Origin: Clostridia bacterium
Lineage (GTDB): Bacteria; Bacillota; Clostridia; Oscillospirales; CAG-272
Direction of reading: 5' to 3'
Length of the DNA stretch: 54,976 bases
Assembly (NCBI GenBank): GCA_017508195.1
Contig: JAFVZL010000036.1
Location: forward strand, 1 to 54,976
Below the pieces are notes generated by a model that was given only the letters and a program-made list of their open reading frames with translations, was not told the DNA's origin and ran no database searches. Every line of letters begins with the position of its first letter. Position 1 is the stretch's first letter. Positions 27,543-34,813 of the stretch are shown here, piece by piece. The position numbers were made by a program, and so were the translations under genes.

Positions 27543-28913
27543 ATGAAAAATACCAAGGAAAAGCTTCTCTCAATGCTCCTGGTCTTCGTTTTGCTCTTTA
27601 ACGTTTTGCTAATGTCTGCGTGTCAGATGACGCCGCCGGACGGCGGTGAGACTGTTGTACCGCCTGCGGATAAGCCGGTTGACGGACCCGAGGGCGGTGA
27701 CCCCGATGAGGAAGATCCCGATGATCCCGAGGCGCCTGTCGTTCCGGAGCCTTCTCAGCCTCTTACTCCATTCGGGCAAAAGATAGAAAAGGCTATCGAC
27801 GAGGCACTTGCGAAAATCGATTTCTGCAAAACAAGCTACGGCGGCAAGTTCCCGGGGGCTTACAGTAAGAATTACGTTTACGGCACATCGGGAAACACTG
27901 CGGGCTGGGTGCAAGGCTTCTGGGTAGGAACACTCTGGCACGCCTACGAGCTTGCCGATACGACGAAAGCGAGAAACAGCTATAGCTATCTTGCATCCAC
28001 GCTTATTGGCACGTTTGCCGAGAGGATTGATAAAAAGCTCGGTGTAGATAATCACGATATGGGCTTCCTCTATTCTCCGTCCTGCGTTGCCGCATACAGG
28101 CTTACTAATAACCAGGTTGCGGCAGAGGCTGCGATCAAGGCTGCCGATAATCTTCTTACGAGATATCATGCCGATGCCGGCTTTATACAGGCGTGGGGAA
28201 CCATGGGAGATGAGGCTGAGTACCGTCTTATCGTTGACTGTCTTATGAATCTCCCCTTGCTTTATTGGGCAAGCGAGGAAACCGGTGACGCCAAGTACAA
28301 GGATGCCGCAGATAAGCATCTTGCCGCGACCTTCAAAACGGTATACCGTGAGGACGGAACGACCTATCATACATACTATTTCGATCCCGAAACGAAGCAG
28401 CCCACTAAGGGTGTGACCAAGCAGGGGTATGCCGATGAGTCTACCTGGTCGCGCGGTCAGGCGTGGGCAATTTACGGTCCTGCGCTCGCCTATTCCTATA
28501 ACGGTGACGAAACGGCGCTCGGGTATTTCAAGAAGGCTGCGAACTTCTTTATCGACAATCTCCCCACGAGTGGAATTCCCTATTGGGACTTTGATTTTAA
28601 AGACGGAGACGGTGAGCCAAAAGATTCCTCTGCTGCCGCAATAGCTGTCTGCGGACTTCTCGAGGGATGTAAATACCTCGACGACTCTGACCCCGATAAG
28701 GCAAAGTATATGAGCGCTGCCGAAAAAATGATGGAAGCTCTCATAGATACCTGTGCAGCAACTCAAAAACCCGATGCAAACGGGCTTCTCCTCTACGTGA
28801 CGCAGAGCCGCAGAACCGAAAACAGTGTCGAGCAAATGACACCGTACGGTGATTACTTCTACATGGAGGCGCTGCATAGATTTAGTGATCCTGAGTGGAC
28901 CCCCTATTGGTGA
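27543..28913 (+). CDS. GH88 unsaturated glucuronyl hydrolase, lipoprotein
   Basis: A 456-residue secreted lipoprotein with lipobox LMSAC (C27). An acidic, proline-rich linker (~45 residues) leads into a GH88 (alpha/alpha)6 domain. UGL hallmarks are GWVQGFWVGTLWHAYE, NHDMGF with the catalytic D172, VDCLMNLPLLYWAS with D232, ESTWSRGQAWAIYG, PYWDFD and DSSAAAI. The 60-residue spacing of the two aspartates fits UGL. It would remove 4,5-unsaturated glucuronic acid from lyase-cut glycosaminoglycans or similar polymers. The ATG at 27543 follows GAAGGAGAAAG. Membership of the upstream peptidase/CapA operon is possible; no other promoter is evident. Confidence 0.9.
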   Translation: MKNTKEKLLSMLLVFVLLFNVLLMSACQMTPPDGGETVVPPADKPVDGPEGGDPDEEDPDDPEAPVVPEPSQPLTPFGQKIEKAIDEALAKIDFCKTSYGGKFPGAYSKNYVYGTSGNTAGWVQGFWVGTLWHAYELADTTKARNSYSYLASTLIGTFAERIDKKLGVDNHDMGFLYSPSCVAAYRLTNNQVAAEAAIKAADNLLTRYHADAGFIQAWGTMGDEAEYRLIVDCLMNLPLLYWASEETGDAKYKDAADKHLAATFKTVYREDGTTYHTYYFDPETKQPTKGVTKQGYADESTWSRGQAWAIYGPALAYSYNGDETALGYFKKAANFFIDNLPTSGIPYWDFDFKDGDGEPKDSSAAAIAVCGLLEGCKYLDDSDPDKAKYMSAAEKMMEALIDTCAATQKPDANGLLLYVTQSRRTENSVEQMTPYGDYFYMEALHRFSDPEWTPYW

Positions 28914-28914
28914 T

Positions 28915-28960
28915 GGCTCGATAAATTTCGGCATAATGGCTCGATAAATTTTGGCATAAA
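28915..28960 (+). repeat. Tandem 23-bp direct repeat
   Basis: GGCTCGATAAATTT[CT]GGCATAA[TA] occurs twice in direct succession (28915-28937 and 28938-28960), right after the GH88 stop codon. The second copy is also the left end of the palindromic element at 28938. Confidence 0.85.
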
Positions 28961-29034
28961 TCTCCGTTCTTTCGCTTGACGTAGGCAACTACGCCCGGCG
29001 CTCAAGCAACGAAGATTTCTGCTCAAAATTTATC
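28938..29034. repeat. Dispersed palindromic element related to the asnS-linked repeat
   Basis: A ~97-bp imperfect palindrome. Outer arms are GATAAATTTTG (28943-28953) and CAAAATTTATC (29024-29034), with AAATCTCCGTT and AACGAAGATTT inside them. The core CGTAGGCAACTACGCC matches CGTAGGTAACTACACC of the array at 15109. The flank ATTTTGGC[AG]TAA is also shared. The rest of the gap to 29130 has no gene. Confidence 0.7.
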
Positions 29035-29130
29035 TTCGCCTATCTGTTCGCGCGGTGGACTTCACTAAGCGAGCGCTTCGCGACACGGAGTCAAACGAAG
29101 ATAATATAGTCTGAAAACGCAAACAAAACA

Positions 29131-29174
29131 TAACAAAAAGGAAGCAAAACACGTGTTTTGCTTCCTTTTTGTTA
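29131..29174. terminator. Perfect 44-bp palindrome, bidirectional terminator
   Basis: The arms TAACAAAAAGGAAGCAAAAC + AC and GT + GTTTTGCTTCCTTTTTGTTA are exact inverse copies (22 bp each) without a loop. As RNA this forms a long stem with a T-rich 3' side in both directions, between the convergent GH88 and ceramidase-like genes. Confidence 0.85.
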
Positions 29175-29197
29175 TTCATCGTAACTAAGAAATGAAA

Positions 29198-30679
29198 TTA
29201 CTTTTCCTCGGAGAAAAGCTCGTCAATGACGGTGAGAACCTTTCTTACGTACATCTCGCCGCCTGCGTGACCGACTGTGCCGCTGCCCACGAATGCAGAG
29301 TAGTGTCCGCCGTTCTCAGCGTGCTCGGTGGGAAGATAACCGTATGAGCCACAGGTGAGCTGAGAGAGGAAGGTCTGGTTTGCCTTGGAGCGCGCTCTGA
29401 TCTGGCTGCCGTAATCAACGAAGAGCTCGAAGGGGTTGGTAGCAATAGCGATATTACCGAGCTTCATAACGTGAACCTCAATGTTCACGAGATCCTTGTT
29501 CTGCTGATCCAAGTATCTCGCCATAATGCCGCACTCAAAGAGTGTGTTCGCCTTGTCGGCGAAGTTTACGGTCTTCTTGCCGGCAATATAGCGATCAAAG
29601 CGGTCCTTAGCCTCATTGTATTCACCCATAGTAACGCGGCGGTAAGGCAGGTCCATAGTGAAGGACTTGTGTACGAGCTCTGCATCATCGTAGATCTCCT
29701 TTACGTCCTCGATAGCATCCATGACCTCACGGCTGATACGCTTACCGATCTTAACAGCACCCTCGATCTCGAACATGGAGGGGTCTGCGTTACGGGGAAG
29801 AACGGTGAGTCTTTCAATATTGGGGTCGAGAATAGGAGTGGTAGGCTCTACCCAACGGATAAGATCACGGGGGCAAAGGTCGCCTGCCGCGCCGCACATA
29901 CCGAGCACGTAGAAGTCCTCGCCGAGCTCTTTTCTGAGATTTGCCTTTACCTTACCCCAGTAGTCCGAGGAAACAAAGCTTCTGTGCTCGAGAACCTGAG
30001 AGGGGCAGGATACGTTGATCATCGCACCGCTGATCTTTTTGTTCTCATCATAGGTAAAGAGCATCTCGATACCCGTATCCGTTCCTGCCTCAAGAGTGGT
30101 GAAGCATGCGTTGTTGGTATCGCCCCACATCTTTGCAGAGCCGTCGTCATAGCAAGCGCGGCGGTTGAGACCGACTGCCGCACGGCCAAAGCCGTTTGCG
30201 ATATATCCGGGCTTTCTGTTCGCCCAAGCAGCCTTGATAACCTTTACCGTGCGCTCGATGAGCATTGCACGGCCCGCGTCGGGGGTCTGCACACCTTCAG
30301 CGGTGGTATTTACTACCTGCTTATATTCCACGCCCTCGGGAAGTCTAGTCTTGAATACATCGAATGCCCGATAGTCGCTTCTGCCGGTGTAGCTGACAGA
30401 TGTATGCGTATGAGTAGCACCGAGAGTAACCTTCATAGGATCAAGGCCCTCGACATCTGTAAGGTGCGTTCTTATCTCATTTAAGAGATTGCGGCTCGCA
30501 CTGGTAAGGTCACCCGAAACGATGACCGCGTGATCGTTACCCGACTCGATTGCGAGCGCGGTAACGGTGAGGGGGGTCTCTACGTACTGAGAGATTCTCT
30601 CGTAAAACTGCCCGACGAGGCTGACCTTTTCGTCGGGGGTGATGCTTTCTTCAGCCCATCCGATAATAAGTTTTGACAT
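29198..30679 (-). CDS. Neutral/alkaline ceramidase N-terminal-domain-like protein
   Basis: A 493-residue protein beginning with WAEESITPDEKVSLVGQFYER and containing GATHTHTS (H90, H92) and GMCGAAGDLCPR. These are the marks of the N-terminal metal-binding domain of neutral/alkaline non-lysosomal ceramidase. There is no signal peptide and the C-terminal ceramidase domain seems absent or divergent, so ceramide hydrolysis is doubtful. Many gut bacteria carry such cytoplasmic homologues next to sugar genes, where they may hydrolyse a glycoconjugate amide. Its promoter stands back to back with that of the L-fucose isomerase family gene. AAGGAGGA lies before the ATG. Confidence 0.8.
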   Translation of the reverse strand: MSKLIIGWAEESITPDEKVSLVGQFYERISQYVETPLTVTALAIESGNDHAVIVSGDLTSASRNLLNEIRTHLTDVEGLDPMKVTLGATHTHTSVSYTGRSDYRAFDVFKTRLPEGVEYKQVVNTTAEGVQTPDAGRAMLIERTVKVIKAAWANRKPGYIANGFGRAAVGLNRRACYDDGSAKMWGDTNNACFTTLEAGTDTGIEMLFTYDENKKISGAMINVSCPSQVLEHRSFVSSDYWGKVKANLRKELGEDFYVLGMCGAAGDLCPRDLIRWVEPTTPILDPNIERLTVLPRNADPSMFEIEGAVKIGKRISREVMDAIEDVKEIYDDAELVHKSFTMDLPYRRVTMGEYNEAKDRFDRYIAGKKTVNFADKANTLFECGIMARYLDQQNKDLVNIEVHVMKLGNIAIATNPFELFVDYGSQIRARSKANQTFLSQLTCGSYGYLPTEHAENGGHYSAFVGSGTVGHAGGEMYVRKVLTVIDELFSEEK

Positions 30680-30722
30680 AATTCCTCCTTGCGCTTAAGC
30701 GTATGTTCTTATTTTCGACCTC

Positions 30723-30751
30723 ATTATAGCACACGGTAATAGCTTTGTCAA
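30723..30751 (-). promoter_or_regulatory. Consensus promoter of the ceramidase-like gene
   Basis: On the minus strand TTGACA (30751-30746), 17 bp, TATAAT (30728-30723) with TGC before the -10. Both boxes are perfect. Confidence 0.85.
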
Positions 30752-30796
30752 TAAAACAACAGTACAAAAATAGTGACTTAATAACACTACTTTCAG

Positions 30797-30825
30797 TTGA
30801 CAAGTACCAAAAAATAGTATATAAT
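30797..30825 (+). promoter_or_regulatory. Consensus promoter of the L-fucose isomerase family gene
   Basis: TTGACA (30797-30802), 17 bp, TATAAT (30820-30825), a perfect consensus. Its -35 is 45 bp from the -35 of the divergent gene. Confidence 0.85.
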
Positions 30826-30874
30826 CATAAGTGAACTATAAATGATCCGTAAAGCGGAGAAAAGGAGAACGAAA

Positions 30875-32224
30875 ATGGGAAAGATCGCATTCGTCGGCTT
30901 CGGAGAGGTCAATACTCCGATAGACATCATAGTGAGAAAGTGTGAGGCGGCTCTCGAGTCGCTTAAAAAAGAGGGGCTCGACCTTGTCAGCGTTTACCCC
31001 GTAACAGACGACTATGAGGAGAAGGATATCAAGCGTGCGCTTGATGCACTTAAGGGTGAGGACTTTGACGCTCTTGTAATTTGTATCGCGGGATGGATAC
31101 CCACCCACGCGGTAGTAAAGATCACCGAGCAGTATAAGCATCTTCCGATGGTGCTCTGGGGACTTTGCGGCTGGATAGAGTCCGACGGCAGACTCGTCAC
31201 CACCGCTGACCAGGCAGGCACCTCTGCACTCCGTAATACCTTCGCAGATCTCGGTTACACCTTCAAGTACGTATACGACATAATCGGTCTTAAGTCCAAG
31301 AGCGATACCGTTGCCGCATATTGCACCGCGGCATCCGCTGCGCGCGCTCTGCGCTCGGCAAAGGTAGGCATGGCGGGCTATCGCGATATGAACCTCTACG
31401 GCACTCTCTATGACGGATCTTCTCTTAAGAGAACCGTCGGCACCGAGATCGAGACCTTTGAGATGCTCGAGATGAAGCAGAGATACGATGCCCTTGATCA
31501 GAAGGACATCGATGCTATCGTTGACGGCGTTATGTCAAAGTGGACCTATCTCAAGACACCCAACCGCGAGAGCCAGCGTATGGCAGCGGGCTATTACCTC
31601 GCAGTCAAGCAGCTTATCGACGAGAGAGGCTACGATGCTATCTCTCTTAAGGACGTTGACGGTATGAAGAAGCTCCTCGGCTTCCCCCCTGCGCCCATCT
31701 TTATGCTTCTCGGCGATCTCGAGGGAGTATCTACTATCCCCGAGAACGATGCGCTCGGTAACGTTACCCAGATAATGATAAAGAAGCTCACCGGTCAGTG
31801 CGGTGCATACCTCGAATTCTATGAATTCTTCGAGGACAGAGTTCTTGCGGGCGTTCCCGACTACGTTCCCGCGGAGATCACCGACGGTGCTACCACCATT
31901 ATGCCTGCCGCCTTCGGAGAACTCAACGAGGGACTTCTCAACGTATCCAAGGTTAAGCCCGGTAAGCTCACAATGTCCCGTCTCTTCTATAAGAACGGCA
32001 AGTATTATATGCACCTCGTTACGGGAGAGGGAATATCCCCGAGAAAGTGGGAGGAGGCAGGATGGACACAGCCCGCACCTCAGCTCCCGGGCCTTGAGAT
32101 ACTTCTTCCTGACACCGAGAGATTTGCACAGAACGTGATGTGCCAGCACTACATCATCTCCTATGGAGATAACACCGAGAAGATCAAGAATCTTTGCGAT
32201 ATACTTGGTATCGAGGTGATTTGA
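30875..32224 (+). CDS. L-fucose/L-arabinose isomerase family protein
   Basis: A 449-residue protein of the L-fucose isomerase-like superfamily (two Rossmann-like N-terminal domains plus a C-terminal beta-barrel). Recognisable parts are KIAFVGFGEVNTP at the start, VICIAGWIPTHAV and MVLWGLCGWIESDGR around residues 75-110, and FPPAPIFMLLGDLEGV in the middle. The C-terminal domain ends with NVMCQHYIISYGD. It probably converts an aldose to a ketose in the cytoplasm, but the sugar is not determined. The ATG at 30875 follows AAAGGAGAACG. It diverges from the ceramidase-like gene, and both may work on one glycoconjugate. Confidence 0.85.
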   Translation: MGKIAFVGFGEVNTPIDIIVRKCEAALESLKKEGLDLVSVYPVTDDYEEKDIKRALDALKGEDFDALVICIAGWIPTHAVVKITEQYKHLPMVLWGLCGWIESDGRLVTTADQAGTSALRNTFADLGYTFKYVYDIIGLKSKSDTVAAYCTAASAARALRSAKVGMAGYRDMNLYGTLYDGSSLKRTVGTEIETFEMLEMKQRYDALDQKDIDAIVDGVMSKWTYLKTPNRESQRMAAGYYLAVKQLIDERGYDAISLKDVDGMKKLLGFPPAPIFMLLGDLEGVSTIPENDALGNVTQIMIKKLTGQCGAYLEFYEFFEDRVLAGVPDYVPAEITDGATTIMPAAFGELNEGLLNVSKVKPGKLTMSRLFYKNGKYYMHLVTGEGISPRKWEEAGWTQPAPQLPGLEILLPDTERFAQNVMCQHYIISYGDNTEKIKNLCDILGIEVI

Positions 32225-32347
32225 TAGCAGAGCCTGTTCCGTCGGGTGCCTTGCTCACCGGTAAAGCTGCGTAAACTTTACTTAGCATTTTCGTAGCATG
32301 AGCTTTGATGCGCCAACTTTGCTTAGCAAAAAGTCTTACTTATGAAT
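32225..32347. other. Intergenic region with short repeats
   Basis: No gene is visible in the 325-base gap (32225-32549) apart from a terminator and a promoter. It has a small stem, GTAAAG (32261-32266) with CTTTAC (32276-32281). It also has a 14-bp direct repeat AACTTT[AG]CTTAGCA at 32274 and 32325, 51 bp apart. Confidence 0.6.
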
Positions 32348-32390
32348 AGAGCAGATATACAAGGCCGAAGTCTTGTGTGTCTGCTCTTTT
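32348..32390 (+). terminator. Terminator after the isomerase gene
   Basis: AGAGCAGATATACAAG pairs with CTTGTGTGTCTGCTCT around GCCGAAGT and is followed by TTTGCTATT. Confidence 0.8.
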
Positions 32391-32470
32391 GCTATTTATT
32401 AAATGATATTAGTTTATTTCCACACAAACATTAACCTTTCTTAACTATTATTAAATTGTCGAATTATAGG

Positions 32471-32499
32471 TTGATTTCAAAGTATCTTACGGTTATAAT
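32471..32499 (+). promoter_or_regulatory. Promoter of the ABC transporter/giant lipoprotein operon
   Basis: TTGATT (32471-32476), 17 bp, TATAAT (32494-32499). It is the only clear promoter before the block of four genes ending at 42226. Confidence 0.7.
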
Positions 32500-32549
32500 C
32501 ATTTTATAAAAAGCATCTCGTAGTAAATAAATATAATGGAGATTTCTAA

Positions 32550-34811
32550 ATGAATTTCGTTTCATCTGTTCTGATCTCTCTGGCGATAGCGATTGTGCTC
32601 TCAGCACTATGCGTTCTTGCCAGATGGAGAAAATGGAAATTGAATATTCCAAGAAAGATTGTCGCCGGAGTTCTTGCCGCTATAGTCTTCGTCCGATATA
32701 TGATGGCTGAGGAGGCCTTCATGTCGATGAAAACGCAGGGCCTCAATATGTGGTCACCGTTTGGCGATGAGATACCGCTTACGATATTATCGCTGGTGCT
32801 TATCTGGTTCACCTTCTCTGCGCTGCTCTCGATCACGCTTGACGCAATGTTCGAGGCGAGAGTGGTAAGGCATATGGCAATATTCTTTGGAACACCTGTG
32901 CTCATCCTTGATATTATATGCTTCACGACGTATATCACTGGTGTTGTCGGTAAGGAAGCTTATGCTACGGGAGATCCGAGAATCCCGCTTATGGCGATAG
33001 AGATAGGTCTTGGACTTGCTCTGATAGCCTCCCGCATCATCGAAGACGGAAAGGGCGTATTGCCTACGCTCAGGGAAACGATAAGATGTCTTTGGGTGCT
33101 GCCCTGTGCCATCGTGGCAATAATGCCGTCGTATGCTCCGTGGGTGCTTGTCGGTAACGCATTCACCCCCTCGTCGATGAAGTTTGATGACTTTACGTTT
33201 GAGCATAGAGTGATGCTCTACCTTTCAATCATTCTTCCTTACGTTATCTACAGGGTTCTTAAGGACAAGACTGAGAGCCAGAAGCGCGAGGCAATGATTT
33301 ACATAAGCCTTGCGTTTTTGTGGGCATACATGAGATTCTGGACTCTGGAAGAGCTTACACAGCCCTGGTCATGGCCTCTGCACCTCTGTAACACGGCAAT
33401 GTTCATTATCCCCCTCTGCCTTATATTCAGAATGAAGCGCCTTTTCAACTTCACGCTGTTTATAAACGTGCTTGGTGCCTTGTTCGCAATGGTAATACCC
33501 GATGTCGATCAGGTCGAGAATATTATGGAATATTATTCCATGCACTTCTGGCTTAATCATTTTGTGGCGTTCTTCATGCCAATACTAATAATCGCGCTCG
33601 GCTTGTTTGAAAGACCAAAGTTCAAACAGTGGGTCCACTCGCTTATCGCCTTCACGGCTTATTTCGTGCTGGTGGTATTCCTGAATTCCTACTTTACAGC
33701 ATTAGGACACGAGACCGATTACTTCTTCTTAAACTCCGACTTCATCGTCGAGAAGGTCGGCGAGTGGGCTGAGGACATCTTCGAGATCACCGCAACCTTT
33801 AACATCGGCGACGCGGTATGCACTCTGCGTCCGGTATACTTAATAGCATTCTACCTCGTTTACGTAGCCTTTTCGGTAGGCGTATGGTTCATATACGCTA
33901 TACTGTTTAAGTTCTGGGATGAAACGGCGGACAGAAGATCAAAAGAAAGAGATTATCAGAGAATGAAAAAGGAACTTCTTGCATTCCTTGGCGGAAAACC
34001 TATAAGCGAGCCCATAACGGGCGACTCCTCACCAAGGCTCACGCTCAGGGATTTTTCAAAAAAATACGGTTCAAACAAGCACTACTCGGTAAAGGACGCG
34101 TCCTTTGACGTTCATGGCGGCGAGATATTCGGCTTCCTCGGACCTAACGGCGCGGGAAAATCCACCATTATCAAGAGCATCGTCGGAATACAGACTATCA
34201 CCTCCGGAAGCATCGAGGTATGCGGATACAACGTTGAAAAGCAGTCGGTGCAGGCAAAGCATGAGCTAGGCTTCGTGCCCGACCACTACGCTCTTTACGA
34301 GAACCTTACCGGACGTGAATATATAAATTACATCGCAGACCTCTACGAGGTATCCAAGGAGGACCGCGATGCGAGAATAGAGCATTACGTATCTACCTTC
34401 CAACTTACCGGCTCATTCGATAACCAGATGAAGACCTACTCGCACGGTATGAAGCAGAAGATCGCCATTATGGCGGCTCTTGTCCATAATCCTAAGCTCT
34501 GGATACTCGACGAGCCCCTGACGGGCCTTGACCCGACCTCAATACACGAGGTTAAGGAGTGCATGAAGGCTCATGCGAAGGCTGGGAATATCGTATTCTT
34601 CTCCTCTCACATTATCGACGTAGTTGAGAAAATATGTGATAGAATCGCTATTATAAAGAAAGGTAGAATCCGTGCCTGCACCTCCATAAAGGAGCTTGAG
34701 GAAAAGGGCATCGGTCTTGAGGAGTTCTATTTAAGCATCATAAACGCCGAGGAGGACGAGGAAGTCGGCGAGGAAACTCCTGCACCTGATTTAGAGGCGG
34801 TAGAGGCTTAA
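32550..34811 (+). CDS. YwaF/TMEM164-like membrane domain fused to an ABC transporter ATPase
   Basis: A 753-residue fusion. Residues 1 to ~470 form a polytopic domain with about twelve hydrophobic segments. The WSWPLHLC motif (273-280) points to the YwaF/TMEM164 family of unknown activity in bacteria. Residues ~490-735 are a complete ABC ATPase with Walker A GPNGAGKST (from G531), signature SHGMKQK (from S631), Walker B and D-loop LWILDEPLTGLDP (~650-663) and the switch histidine in FFSSHIID. The tail is acidic. I know no characterised protein with this order. The permease gene follows after 2 bp. Likely an exporter; direction and substrate are unknown. Confidence 0.85.
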   Translation: MNFVSSVLISLAIAIVLSALCVLARWRKWKLNIPRKIVAGVLAAIVFVRYMMAEEAFMSMKTQGLNMWSPFGDEIPLTILSLVLIWFTFSALLSITLDAMFEARVVRHMAIFFGTPVLILDIICFTTYITGVVGKEAYATGDPRIPLMAIEIGLGLALIASRIIEDGKGVLPTLRETIRCLWVLPCAIVAIMPSYAPWVLVGNAFTPSSMKFDDFTFEHRVMLYLSIILPYVIYRVLKDKTESQKREAMIYISLAFLWAYMRFWTLEELTQPWSWPLHLCNTAMFIIPLCLIFRMKRLFNFTLFINVLGALFAMVIPDVDQVENIMEYYSMHFWLNHFVAFFMPILIIALGLFERPKFKQWVHSLIAFTAYFVLVVFLNSYFTALGHETDYFFLNSDFIVEKVGEWAEDIFEITATFNIGDAVCTLRPVYLIAFYLVYVAFSVGVWFIYAILFKFWDETADRRSKERDYQRMKKELLAFLGGKPISEPITGDSSPRLTLRDFSKKYGSNKHYSVKDASFDVHGGEIFGFLGPNGAGKSTIIKSIVGIQTITSGSIEVCGYNVEKQSVQAKHELGFVPDHYALYENLTGREYINYIADLYEVSKEDRDARIEHYVSTFQLTGSFDNQMKTYSHGMKQKIAIMAALVHNPKLWILDEPLTGLDPTSIHEVKECMKAHAKAGNIVFFSSHIIDVVEKICDRIAIIKKGRIRACTSIKELEEKGIGLEEFYLSIINAEEDEEVGEETPAPDLEAVEA

Positions 34812-34813
34812 TA

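Noticed and set aside
27609-28988. A 459-codon minus-strand frame antisense to the GH88 gene.
   Set aside because: The plus strand has all the GH88 catalytic motifs. The antisense product is Arg/Ile-rich without recognisable features.
32225-32347. Another copy of the 107-bp palindromic element.
   Set aside because: It lacks the GTAGG-AACTAC core and the paired outer arms; only unrelated short repeats are present.
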